Origin: SIG565 sp045647785
GTDB lineage: Bacteria; Bacillota; Clostridia; Oscillospirales; Acutalibacteraceae
Assembly (NCBI GenBank): GCA_045647785.1
Contig: JAZRMU010000016.1
Span: forward strand, 1 to 26,392
Reading direction: 5' to 3'
Length of the DNA: 26,392 bases
In this document: positions 1 through 7,327 of the stretch, in pieces
Layout of the letters: each line of letters opens with the position of its first letter
Position numbering within the stretch: position 1 is the first letter of the stretch
Translations under genes and position numbers: made by a program
Notes under the pieces: model-generated
Told to the model about the DNA's origin: nothing
Databases searched by the model: none
Seen by the model: the letters and a program-made list of their open reading frames with translations, nothing else

Positions 1-912
1 AGAATAGTTGAAATTTACGGACCCGAATCATCAGGTAAAACAACCGTTGCGCTTCAGATTATTGCCGAAAGCCAGAAAACAGGCGGCTGCGCAGCATTTA
101 TAGATGTTGAGCACGCACTTGATCCTGTTTATGCTAAAAATCTTGGTGTTGATATTGATGCTTTGCTTGTGTCGCAGCCCGATACAGGCGAGCAGGCTCT
201 TGAAATTACTGAGGCGCTTGTGCGCTCGGGAGCTATTGATGTTGTTGTTATCGACTCGGTTGCAGCGCTTGTTCCCAAAGCCGAAATCGAGGGCGATATG
301 GGCGACAGCCATGTTGGTCTGCACGCTCGATTAATGTCCCAAGGTCTTCGAAAGCTCGCAGGTGTAATCTCCAAATCGAACTGCGTTGCCATCTTTATTA
401 ATCAGCTTCGCGATAAAATCGGCGTTATCTATGGCAGCAGCGAAACAACCACAGGCGGTAGAGCACTCAAATTCTATTCAAGCGTTCGTATTGATATCCG
501 CCGTATTGAGGCTATTAAGCAGAATGGTGAAATTATCGGAAACCGCACCAAGGCTAAAATTGTTAAAAACAAGGTTGCTCCCCCCTTCCGCGAGGCAGAA
601 TTCGATATTATGTACGGTAAGGGCATTTCGCACGAGGGCGAGCTTGTTGACCTCGGTCTTAAATTCGATATCCTTAAGCGCAGCGGCGCTTGGTTCTACT
701 ATGGCGAAACTCGCATCGGTCAGGGCAGAGATAATGTTAAGCTGCTATTATCCGAAAACAAGGAGCTTGCAGCCGAAATAGAGGCAAAGCTTATCGATGC
801 GATGAACGGTGTAGCCATCGAGGAGGAGCCCACCGCAGCCCCCGAGGCAGTTGAGGAGACCGTTGTTCGCCCCCGAAAAAAAATCAACATTGATATAGCG
901 GTTGACGATTAA
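1..912 (+). CDS. recA: Recombinase RecA, 3' part (5' end outside window)
   Basis: RecA forms ATP-dependent filaments on single-stranded DNA, catalyses strand exchange and triggers LexA self-cleavage. The window opens in frame 1 inside the gene, and 303 codons plus TAA are present. The Walker A motif GPESSGKTT is encoded at 19-45. The Walker B segment VVIDSVAALVP follows, then the DNA-binding loop region with HARLMSQGLRKL, INQLRDKIG and TTGGRALKFY, and finally the C-terminal domain with an acidic, variable tail. Full RecA is about 350 residues, so roughly the first 55-60 residues (N-terminal helix and first strand) lie upstream. The stop codon overlaps the recX start by one base (TAATG), which implies translational coupling. 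Family assignment is unambiguous. The 5' end and promoter cannot be seen. Confidence 0.98.
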   Translation, partial: RIVEIYGPESSGKTTVALQIIAESQKTGGCAAFIDVEHALDPVYAKNLGVDIDALLVSQPDTGEQALEITEALVRSGAIDVVVIDSVAALVPKAEIEGDMGDSHVGLHARLMSQGLRKLAGVISKSNCVAIFINQLRDKIGVIYGSSETTTGGRALKFYSSVRIDIRRIEAIKQNGEIIGNRTKAKIVKNKVAPPFREAEFDIMYGKGISHEGELVDLGLKFDILKRSGAWFYYGETRIGQGRDNVKLLLSENKELAAEIEAKLIDAMNGVAIEEEPTAAPEAVEETVVRPRKKINIDIAVDD

Positions 913-1535
913 TGGAAATTACCGCTATAGTCAAGCGGCGCGCCCATCTTATGCAAATCAATTTTTTGGAGGGCGAATCCGCTCTGCTCGACAGCAAAAC
1001 CGTAAGCGAAAGCGGTCTGTATGTTGGACAGCAGTTAACTTCAGATGAGCTTGAGAGCTTAAAAATTTTATCCGACTACACCCGCGCTCTGTCGCGGGCA
1101 GTTTGGTATATTGAGCGTGGCAGCTTGAGCAAAAAAGCGCTCCGCGAAAAGCTGGCTCGAGCAGGCTTTATGCCCGCAGTTTGCGAAAAATGTGCCGAAC
1201 GGTTAGCCGAGCTCGATCTCATTAACGACGAGGCATTAGCCGAACGATTGGCAGAGCAGCTTACTGCAGCGAATATATCACACCGTGCCGCCCTTTCCCG
1301 CATGGTGGCAAAGGGCATTCCACGAGATATTGCTGCAGCAGCGCTTGAGAACACCGAATGTGATACCGAGGTTCAGATTCGCGCTGTTATCGATAAAAAA
1401 TATAAAAATAAATTAAATGAGCCCGAGCAGGTGCGTAAGGTTTTCGCAGCGCTGCTGCGGCTCGGCTTTAGCTACGGAGATGTTCGCTCTGTGCTTAAGG
1501 CTTATACAGAAGAATTGGAATACAGTGAGGAATAG
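912..1535 (+). CDS. recX: RecA regulator RecX
   Basis: RecX binds RecA filaments and modulates their growth and ATPase/strand-exchange activity. The 207-residue product is of normal length for Firmicute RecX. It shows the family's three-helix repeat style, for example the first repeat around RGSLSKKALREKLARAGF and the following LIDLxxD-like stretch LAELDLINDEALAERL. The protein is basic and helix-rich with no membrane segment. The ATG overlaps the recA stop by one base, so the pair is a coupled operon, and that context strongly supports the call. rimO begins one base after its TAG. I assign it from family pattern plus the recA-recX adjacency; RecX sequences diverge quickly, so motif evidence alone would be weaker. 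Confidence 0.92.
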   Translation: MEITAIVKRRAHLMQINFLEGESALLDSKTVSESGLYVGQQLTSDELESLKILSDYTRALSRAVWYIERGSLSKKALREKLARAGFMPAVCEKCAERLAELDLINDEALAERLAEQLTAANISHRAALSRMVAKGIPRDIAAAALENTECDTEVQIRAVIDKKYKNKLNEPEQVRKVFAALLRLGFSYGDVRSVLKAYTEELEYSEE

Positions 1536-1536
1536 T

Positions 1537-2865
1537 ATGGGATACAAAGTTAGTATGGTATCTCTCGGTTGCCCGAAAAATCAGGTAGATGCCGAGCAGA
1601 TGCTTTATGCTCTTAAAAAAGCAGGCTTCCAGATCGGTGTGCCCGAGGCAGAAGCAGATGCAATTATTATTAACACCTGCGGCTTTATTGAGGACGCCAA
1701 AAGCGAGGCTATTGAAAACATAATTGAGGCTGCGCAGTATAAGAACGAAAAAGGGCTGCCTAAAATTATTGTTACAGGCTGCCTGGCCGAACGCTACCGC
1801 GACGATGTTACTGCCGAAATACCCGAGGCTGATGTTTGCGTTGGTATTGGTGCAAACGGCGATATCGCAAAAATTGTGCGCCGCGCAATTGAAGGTAAAT
1901 GCGAAAACTGCTATGGTGAAAAAGATAAACTTGACCTTAACTCCCCCCGCATTTTGGGCGGTTACCCATTCACCGCCTACATAAAGGTGGCTGACGGCTG
2001 CGACAACCGCTGCACCTATTGCGCTATTCCCGAAATTCGAGGCAGATTGCGCTCGAGAAAAATAGAGGACATTGTAACCGAAGCCAAAGCGCTTGCCAAC
2101 AAAGGCGTGCGCGAGCTGATAGTGGTAGCACAAGATACCACCGCCTACGGTACCGATATCTACGGCGAGCCGAAGCTTGCCGAGCTACTGCGCGAGCTTT
2201 GCAAAATAGAAAAGCTGCATTGGGTAAGAACCCTCTACACCTATCCCGATAAAATAACCGATGAACTGATAGCTACAATTAAAAACGAAAAAAAGCTGGT
2301 TAAATATTTAGATATACCGCTTCAGCATATAAACAACGATATCCTGCGCCGAATGAACCGAAAAGGAAGGCGAGAGGACATCGAAGTGCTTATCGGCAAG
2401 CTTCGCACGGAAATTCCCGAAATCGCACTTCGCACCACATTTATAACGGGCTTTCCGTATGAAACCGACAAGGAATTTACAGAGCTTCACGAATTTATTA
2501 AGGAAACCCGCTTCGATAGGCTCGGTTGCTTCGCCTACTCCGAGGAGGAGAACACCCCAGCCGCAGAATTTGACTGCCAAGTTGAGCCACAGGTGCGCCT
2601 TGACCGTGCCGATGCTATTATGGCAGACCAAATGACCATAGCAGCAGAGAAAAACAACGATAAAATCGGTAAAACCTTGGAGGTTTTAATCGAGGGATGG
2701 GACGACTACATCAAATGCTATTTCGGCAGAACCGAATTCGACGCCCCTGAAATTGACGGAAAAATTTTCTTCAGTAGCGAAAAGCCCCTTGTTTTGGGCG
2801 AATTTGCGCAAGTAGAGGTTACCGACAGTATAGAATACGACCTTTTAGGAGTGGCAGTGCTATGA
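1537..2865 (+). CDS. rimO: Ribosomal protein S12 methylthiotransferase RimO
   Basis: RimO is a radical-SAM enzyme that adds a methylthio group to the conserved Asp of ribosomal protein S12. The 442-residue protein starts MGYKVSMVSLGCPKN, typical of RimO. The N-terminal UPF0004 domain supplies cysteines C12, C48 and C82 for the auxiliary 4Fe-4S cluster. The radical-SAM CxxxCxxC is C155, C159 and C162 in GCDNRCTYC, followed by AIPEIRGRLRSR. A C-terminal TRAM domain (about residue 375 onward, with LIEGWDDY) would bind RNA or protein. I chose the ATG at 1537: the frame is open further upstream, but that part overlaps recX, and a GAGG ribosome site lies just before 1537. RimO rather than MiaB is favoured by the DNRCTYCAIPEIRG wording and the length. 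Confidence 0.97.
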   Translation: MGYKVSMVSLGCPKNQVDAEQMLYALKKAGFQIGVPEAEADAIIINTCGFIEDAKSEAIENIIEAAQYKNEKGLPKIIVTGCLAERYRDDVTAEIPEADVCVGIGANGDIAKIVRRAIEGKCENCYGEKDKLDLNSPRILGGYPFTAYIKVADGCDNRCTYCAIPEIRGRLRSRKIEDIVTEAKALANKGVRELIVVAQDTTAYGTDIYGEPKLAELLRELCKIEKLHWVRTLYTYPDKITDELIATIKNEKKLVKYLDIPLQHINNDILRRMNRKGRREDIEVLIGKLRTEIPEIALRTTFITGFPYETDKEFTELHEFIKETRFDRLGCFAYSEEENTPAAEFDCQVEPQVRLDRADAIMADQMTIAAEKNNDKIGKTLEVLIEGWDDYIKCYFGRTEFDAPEIDGKIFFSSEKPLVLGEFAQVEVTDSIEYDLLGVAVL

Positions 2866-3446
2866 GCAAACTAAATTTACCCAACAAATTAACCGTTGCA
2901 AGAATTATTGCAACCCCCATTTTTATGCTATCCCTTATGCTGGAATTCCCTTTTCACTATTTTGTAGCGCTTCTCATCTTTATCGCGGCATCTCTTACCG
3001 ATATGTTTGACGGTAAATATGCAAGGAAACACAATTTAGTAACCGATTTTGGCAAATTTCTCGACCCTCTTGCTGATAAAATGCTGACCACCGCCGCATT
3101 TATCGGTCTTCTCGCCCAGGGCGTTGGCATCGGTATGGGATGGATACTCTTTATTGTTCTGTTCCGCGAATTTGCAGTATCCTCTATTCGTCTTGTGGCT
3201 GTATCGTCGGGAGGAAAGGTAATCGCCGCAAATATTTGGGGCAAGCTTAAAACCGTGCTGCAAATGTCGGCAATTATCTACACCCTTTTTGCAAAGGGTG
3301 TTTGCGGACTGCTCGCTATCCCTACACTCGAATTTATATTAATGCTAACAGCAGATATTCTTCTCTGGGCATCGGCTATTCTGTGTATTATATCGGGAAT
3401 TATATACCTTGCCGACAACAAGGCACTTATCGACCCCGAGAAATAA
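2862..3446 (+). CDS. pgsA: CDP-diacylglycerol--glycerol-3-phosphate 3-phosphatidyltransferase
   Basis: PgsA makes phosphatidylglycerol-phosphate from CDP-diacylglycerol and glycerol-3-phosphate, the committed step to phosphatidylglycerol and cardiolipin in the membrane. The 194-residue protein has the complete CDP-alcohol phosphotransferase signature DGx2ARx8Gx3Dx3D: D50-G51, A54-R55, G64, D68, D72. About five hydrophobic segments flank it. The opening NLPNKLTVARIIATP is typical of PgsA. Its ATG overlaps the rimO stop (ATGA). The rimO-pgsA pair recurs in Firmicutes, often with recA nearby. It could in principle be another CDP-alcohol transferase, but length and N-terminus fit PgsA best. Confidence 0.95.
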   Translation: MSKLNLPNKLTVARIIATPIFMLSLMLEFPFHYFVALLIFIAASLTDMFDGKYARKHNLVTDFGKFLDPLADKMLTTAAFIGLLAQGVGIGMGWILFIVLFREFAVSSIRLVAVSSGGKVIAANIWGKLKTVLQMSAIIYTLFAKGVCGLLAIPTLEFILMLTADILLWASAILCIISGIIYLADNKALIDPEK

Positions 3447-3458
3447 GGAGGAAAATAT

Positions 3459-4325
3459 ATGTATTGTACTTATTGCGGAAATGAAATCGATAACGCCGCC
3501 ACTATTTGCGACCATTGTGGCAAGTCAACGGCAGAAAACACCGAATTCACCGTGGAAACACCCACGCAAAACCCCGTTTCTGCGCTTTTTATACAGGTTT
3601 TAAGCTCTAAAAGCTTTTTAACCGCTACCGTGCTTTTCACCGCAGCAACTGCTCTTTCGTTTTTGGCATCCGTTCTGGCTTCAGGAATGGCAACCCTGCC
3701 CATTCTCAATATAATAATAATTGCAGCCTTGTTTTTACTGCGCTCACGCGCTAAAAATGGTGCAGCACACTTTGAATTTGCAGGCCCTCTTAAGGCACTT
3801 CGCGTTGTAACTATTATCACAAACGTTTCCATTTGGGTAGCAACCGTTTGCTTCCTGATAGCGGGCGGCTTGTTTTTAATTTGCGGCTTTGTTTTGTCGG
3901 GCAGCGACGCCTCTCTCAACGATATTTCGGGTCTTGTAAAAATGGATGCGACTACCTCGAGCATTTTTAATAACCTTTTTTCCGATTCAAACGCTTCTTT
4001 CGGAATAATCTTTACAGTTATGGCCGTTATTTTTCTTGTTGTTGCTGTTTTCTGCGGAATTTTAGCAATTCTTATCTACGGCCGCCTTGCCAAATTCTTA
4101 AAGGCCGCTGTTTTAGCAGCCCAAACGGGTGAATTTGGAGCGCTTGATTTCACACCTGCCCGCAAAGCAGCTGTTACCCACGGCGTTTTTCAGATTCTTT
4201 TCGCCTTTCCCTCAATTATCGTAATTTTAAGCCCGTCGGGGCTTTTCGCTGCCGCAGCGCAGGTTTTACTTGTAATTTCTGCCTTTGCCTTTGCAAAAAT
4301 TTTGGGAAATATAAAAAAGCAGTAG
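3459..4325 (+). CDS. Zinc-ribbon membrane protein of unknown function
   Basis: I do not recognise a named family. The first 21 residues form a rubredoxin-type zinc ribbon (C3-x2-C6 and C17-x2-C20, with CTYCGNE and CDHCGKS), as found in many Clostridia membrane proteins with an N-terminal zinc_ribbon_2 domain. After a short Thr/Glu-rich linker come about six hydrophobic segments, at roughly residues 48-72, 78-92, 110-145, 180-210, 240-262 and 265-285. No catalytic motif is evident. A strong ribosome site AAGGAGGA lies just before the ATG. It follows pgsA by 12 bases, so it probably rides on the same transcript, and the next promoter begins at its stop codon. The 288-residue frame shows no sign of decay. 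Confidence 0.85.
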   Translation: MYCTYCGNEIDNAATICDHCGKSTAENTEFTVETPTQNPVSALFIQVLSSKSFLTATVLFTAATALSFLASVLASGMATLPILNIIIIAALFLLRSRAKNGAAHFEFAGPLKALRVVTIITNVSIWVATVCFLIAGGLFLICGFVLSGSDASLNDISGLVKMDATTSSIFNNLFSDSNASFGIIFTVMAVIFLVVAVFCGILAILIYGRLAKFLKAAVLAAQTGEFGALDFTPARKAAVTHGVFQILFAFPSIIVILSPSGLFAAAAQVLLVISAFAFAKILGNIKKQ

Positions 4326-4350
4326 ACAAATTGAAAAAAATTAATATAAT
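4323..4350 (+). promoter_or_regulatory. Sigma-A promoter for the cysE-cysS T-box transcript
   Basis: A -35 element TAGACA (4323-4328, overlapping the preceding stop codon) is separated by 16 bases from a perfect -10 TATAAT (4345-4350). The expected start of transcription near 4357 lies just before the first T-box helix. An alternative -35, TTGAAA at 4331-4336, would need a shifted and poorer -10. Called from sequence pattern only. Confidence 0.7.
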
Positions 4351-4356
4351 ATATAT

Positions 4357-4590
4357 GTATACTTATTAAATGCTATCGTTGGGATAAGTAGCAAAAACAC
4401 CACCTTTTAGAGAGTAAACGGCATGGGCTGAAACCGTTTTAAGGTAGGAATTTGCGAAATGCACCCACCGGCACGCAGGGGGAAATACAAGTATCTCTGC
4501 GCGTTTCCCGCGTTAAGGGTTAGAGTTCTAAAGTGGAGTGGAACCGCGATTATTCGCCTCCTATGCCTTTTGGCATAGGAGGCTTTTTTT
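4357..4590 (+). promoter_or_regulatory. T-box riboswitch sensing uncharged tRNA-Cys
   Basis: The leader has all core T-box parts. Stem I base: TGGG 4380-4383 pairs with CCCA 4464-4467. The specifier loop has the S-turn AGTA (4387-4390) on the 5' side and GAAATGCA on the 3' side. GCAAA 4391-4395 pairs with TTTGC 4451-4455, and ACCTT 4402-4406 pairs with AAGGT 4441-4445. The specifier codon is therefore TGC (Cys) at 4460-4462. The antiterminator is GGAG 4535-4538, the 7-base bulge TGGAACC 4539-4545, and GCG 4546-4548, pairing with CGC 4555-4557 and CTCC 4558-4561. The TGGA of the bulge would pair with an acceptor end UCCA, and tRNA-Cys normally has discriminator U. The antiterminator and terminator share 4556-4561, so they are mutually exclusive. 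Uncharged tRNA-Cys should switch on cysE-cysS. Confidence 0.95.
4556..4590 (+). terminator. Rho-independent terminator of the T-box leader
   Basis: A perfect 12-base-pair stem, GCCTCCTATGCC (4556-4567) with GGCATAGGAGGC (4572-4583), closes a TTTT loop and is followed by seven T (4584-4590). The 5' arm is shared with the antiterminator helix, which makes it the regulated terminator of the riboswitch. Confidence 0.95.
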
Positions 4591-4605
4591 AGAGGTGATT
4601 ATATT

Positions 4606-5235
4606 TTGTTCAATAGAATAAGAGAAGATATTAAGGCAGTTAAGGACCGCGACCCCGCTGCCAAGAGCAGCCTGGAAATATTTTTCCTGTATCCGGGTGT
4701 TAAAGCGATTAGAATGTACCGAAGGGCAAACTTTTTCTATCGCCACAATATGTTTTTTATAGCGCGACTGATTTCACAGCACGCAGCAAGAATAACGGGT
4801 GTTGAAATTCATCCCGGCGCTACTATAGGCAGGCGTCTTGTGATCGACCACGGACACGGCGTTGTTATCGGCGAAACCACCGAAATAGGTGATGATGTGC
4901 TGATTTATCAGGGCGTAACCTTGGGCGGTACCGGCAAGGATACGGGAAAGCGCCACCCCACAATCGGCAACAATGTTATGATTAGCTCGGGTGCAAAGGT
5001 TTTAGGTCCTTTTAAGGTTGGCGATAATTCGCGCATCGCCGCGGGTGCGGTTGTACTCGAGGAGGTGCCCGAAAACAGCACCGTTGTCGGCGTTCCCGCA
5101 CGCGTTGTAAAAATCGGCGGTGTTAAGGTCAAACCCCTTGACCAAATACACATTCCCGACCCTGTTGCACAGGAAATTTGCAAGCTTGAAATCAGAATTC
5201 ACGAGCTGGAGAAAAAATTGGAGGCAAAGCAATGA
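4606..5235 (+). CDS. cysE: Serine O-acetyltransferase CysE
   Basis: CysE transfers acetyl from acetyl-CoA to L-serine, giving O-acetylserine for cysteine synthesis. The 209-residue protein has a helical N-terminal domain (about 1-65) and then a left-handed beta-helix of hexapeptide repeats. The core serine acetyltransferase motif includes DHGHGVVIGETTEIGDD, YQGVTLGGTGK, RHPTIGNNV and the C-terminal VVGVPARVVK. The C-terminus is a short charged helix rather than the longer tail of enterobacterial CysE, as usual for short Firmicute forms. The start is TTG at 4606, chosen because AGAGGTGA (4591-4598) sits seven bases upstream and no ATG gives the full N-terminus. It is directly under T-box control, and its stop overlaps the cysS start (ATGA). 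Confidence 0.96.
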   Translation: MFNRIREDIKAVKDRDPAAKSSLEIFFLYPGVKAIRMYRRANFFYRHNMFFIARLISQHAARITGVEIHPGATIGRRLVIDHGHGVVIGETTEIGDDVLIYQGVTLGGTGKDTGKRHPTIGNNVMISSGAKVLGPFKVGDNSRIAAGAVVLEEVPENSTVVGVPARVVKIGGVKVKPLDQIHIPDPVAQEICKLEIRIHELEKKLEAKQ

Positions 5236-6611
5236 GAATTTTTAACACATTAACAAGACAAAAGGATGAATTTATCCCAATAAAGGAGGGCGAGGCTAAA
5301 ATCTACGCCTGCGGTCCTACCGTTTATAACTATATTCATATCGGTAATGCGCGCCCCTTGTGCGTTTTCGATGTTTTGCGCCGCTACCTTGAGTGGGTTG
5401 GCTACAAGGTAACCTTTGTTCAGAACTTTACCGATATCGATGATAAGCTTATCAAAAAGGCAAACGAGGAGGGTATCACCGTTCCCGAGGTTGCCGAGCG
5501 CTTTATTAAGGAATTCTGGGTAGATGCCAAAGGAATGAACATTCGCGAAGCTTCGGTTCATCCGAAGGCCACCGAAAACATCCCCGAAATCATCGGAATT
5601 ATTGAGGAGCTCATCAAAAAAGACTTCGCCTATTTATCCGGCGGAGATGTTTATTTCCGTGCAAAGAAGTTCGATGAATATGGCAAGCTTTCACACCAGC
5701 CGCTTGAAGACCTTGAGGCGGGCGCCAGAATTGCAACGGGCGAAATCAAGGAGGATCCGATGGATTTCTGCCTTTGGAAGGGCGCTAAAGAGGGCGAGCC
5801 CTTCTGGGAATCACCGTTTGGAAAGGGTAGACCGGGCTGGCATATTGAATGCTCTGCTATGTCAACAAAATACCTCGGCAAGACTATCGACATTCATTGC
5901 GGCGGCCTTGACCTTATATTCCCCCACCACGAAAACGAAATTGCGCAAAGCGAATGCGCTAACGGCTGTGAGCTCGCCCACTATTGGATGCATAACGGCT
6001 TTATAAATGTTGATAACCGAAAAATGTCAAAATCGCTCGGAAATTTCTTTACCGTTCGCGATGTTGCGGAAAAATATGGCTATGAACCAATTCGCTACCT
6101 GATGATTTCTTCGCACTATCGCAGCCCTATTAACTATTCTCTTGATATTATTACGCAGGCTCAAAATGCGCTTGAGCGCCTCTACACCTGCCGCGACCGC
6201 CTTGATTTCGCACTTTCTCACGCCGAGGAGGGCGGTGAAGCACCCGAAATTTTAGCTACTCGTCGCGAAAAGTTTGCCAATGCACTGGCAGATGACCTTA
6301 ATACCGCCGATGCCTTGGCAGAGGTGTTTAACCTTGCACGCGATATTAATCTGCTTATCGACGGTGGCGCTAAAAAGAACGAGTTGGAGGCTGCCGCCGC
6401 ATTGTTCGACGAGCTTTGCTCGGTTCTTGGTATACTTTACAACCGAAAAACCGATAATCTTGACAGTGAAATCGAGGAATTAATCGCGAAGCGCACCGAG
6501 GCGCGCAAGAACCGCGATTTTGCTACTGCCGATGCCATTCGCGACCAATTAAAGGAAATGGGTATCGTTTTAGAAGATACCCCGCAGGGTGTAAAATGGA
6601 GCAGAGCATAA
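5232..6611 (+). CDS. cysS: Cysteinyl-tRNA synthetase
   Basis: CysRS is a class I aminoacyl-tRNA synthetase that charges tRNA-Cys. The 459-residue product has the Rossmann-fold HIGH-type motif HIGN (36-39) in GPTVYNYIHIGNARP. The Zn/Cys-binding features include C27, CSAMS, and the HCGG and HHENEIAQSE segments. KMSKS is at 264-268 and is followed by LGNF. The C-terminal helical domain ends with the DALR-like and tRNA-binding region (RDFATADAIRDQLKEMG). The length is standard. It overlaps cysE by four bases at its start and the following methyltransferase gene by 16 bases at its end, so four genes probably share the T-box-controlled transcript. No irregularity was seen. Confidence 0.98.
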   Translation: MRIFNTLTRQKDEFIPIKEGEAKIYACGPTVYNYIHIGNARPLCVFDVLRRYLEWVGYKVTFVQNFTDIDDKLIKKANEEGITVPEVAERFIKEFWVDAKGMNIREASVHPKATENIPEIIGIIEELIKKDFAYLSGGDVYFRAKKFDEYGKLSHQPLEDLEAGARIATGEIKEDPMDFCLWKGAKEGEPFWESPFGKGRPGWHIECSAMSTKYLGKTIDIHCGGLDLIFPHHENEIAQSECANGCELAHYWMHNGFINVDNRKMSKSLGNFFTVRDVAEKYGYEPIRYLMISSHYRSPINYSLDIITQAQNALERLYTCRDRLDFALSHAEEGGEAPEILATRREKFANALADDLNTADALAEVFNLARDINLLIDGGAKKNELEAAAALFDELCSVLGILYNRKTDNLDSEIEELIAKRTEARKNRDFATADAIRDQLKEMGIVLEDTPQGVKWSRA

Positions 6612-7327
6612 AAAAAGAGCCTTTAGGTAAAGGCTTCTTTGTAAATGTTTCAAAAAATCACACCTTTGGCACAGATGCAATCCTGCTTGCCAATTTTGCC
6701 GCAGCGCGCAAAAACGACCGCGCCGTCGACCTTGGCACAGGCTGCGGCATTATCCCGCTGATTATGCTTCGCGACGGCTATCTCACCGAGGCGGCAGGTG
6801 TTGATATAAGCGATGAAGCTACAGCTCTTTGCGAAAAAACAAAAGAGGAGCTGCAGCTTGATAAATTAAAGATTATAAATTCTGACCTTAATGACCTTCG
6901 CGGAAAAATTGAGTTTGGAAGGCACACCCTTATCACCTGTAATCCACCCTATAAGGCACCTGATGCAGGGCTTAAAAATGAGGGTGAGCGTCAGCGTGTC
7001 GCAAGACACGAGGTTGCGTGTACTTTATCAGATATTTTAAGTGTTTCGGCCCGCCTTTTGCAGACCTCCGGTAGGCTTTGTATGTGCCACCGCCCCGAAC
7101 GCACCGCAGAGCTGCTTTCTTTAATGCGCGAATATAAGCTCGAGCCTAAAAGAATGCGCCTAGTTGCTCAAAGATATGGTGCAGAGCCTTGGTTAATATT
7201 AGTTGAAGCAAAAAAATGTGCTAAAAGCGGAATGCGAATCGAGCCGACTCTTTTTATTGAGGAAAATGGCACTTTAAGCAAGGAAATGATTGATATATAC
7301 GGAAGCTACAAGGAGGCGTACTTATAA
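6596..7327 (+). CDS. tRNA1(Val) (adenine(37)-N6)-methyltransferase family (TrmN6/YabB)
   Basis: Predicted SAM-dependent N6-adenine methyltransferase of 243 residues. It has SAM-binding motif I VDLGTGCGIIPL (LGTGCG 46-51), an acidic GVD at the end of strand 2 (68-70), and the catalytic NPPY (116-119) typical of adenine-N6 or exocyclic amine methylation. An N-terminal segment with KNHTFGTDAILLA matches the YfiC/YabB group. The ATG lies inside the last codons of cysS (16-base overlap) behind GGGTG; a later start would lose the conserved N-terminus. Its stop overlaps the rsmI start by one base. The pairing with rsmI matches the yabB-yazA-yabC arrangement of Bacillus, though no yazA-like GIY-YIG gene lies between them here. 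The tRNA target is inferred from the family, not shown. Confidence 0.9.
   Translation: MEQSIKKEPLGKGFFVNVSKNHTFGTDAILLANFAAARKNDRAVDLGTGCGIIPLIMLRDGYLTEAAGVDISDEATALCEKTKEELQLDKLKIINSDLNDLRGKIEFGRHTLITCNPPYKAPDAGLKNEGERQRVARHEVACTLSDILSVSARLLQTSGRLCMCHRPERTAELLSLMREYKLEPKRMRLVAQRYGAEPWLILVEAKKCAKSGMRIEPTLFIEENGTLSKEMIDIYGSYKEAYL

Noticed and set aside
1495..2133. 212-codon open frame antisense to rimO
   Set aside because: It lies opposite the rimO radical-SAM core, is low-complexity in composition, and is explained as a shadow of the sense gene.
4453..4455. TGC in GAATTTGCG as the T-box specifier codon
   Set aside because: These bases pair with GCAAA at 4391-4395 to form stem I. The TGC at 4460-4462 sits in the unpaired loop in the expected position. 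Both would specify Cys, so the conclusion is the same.
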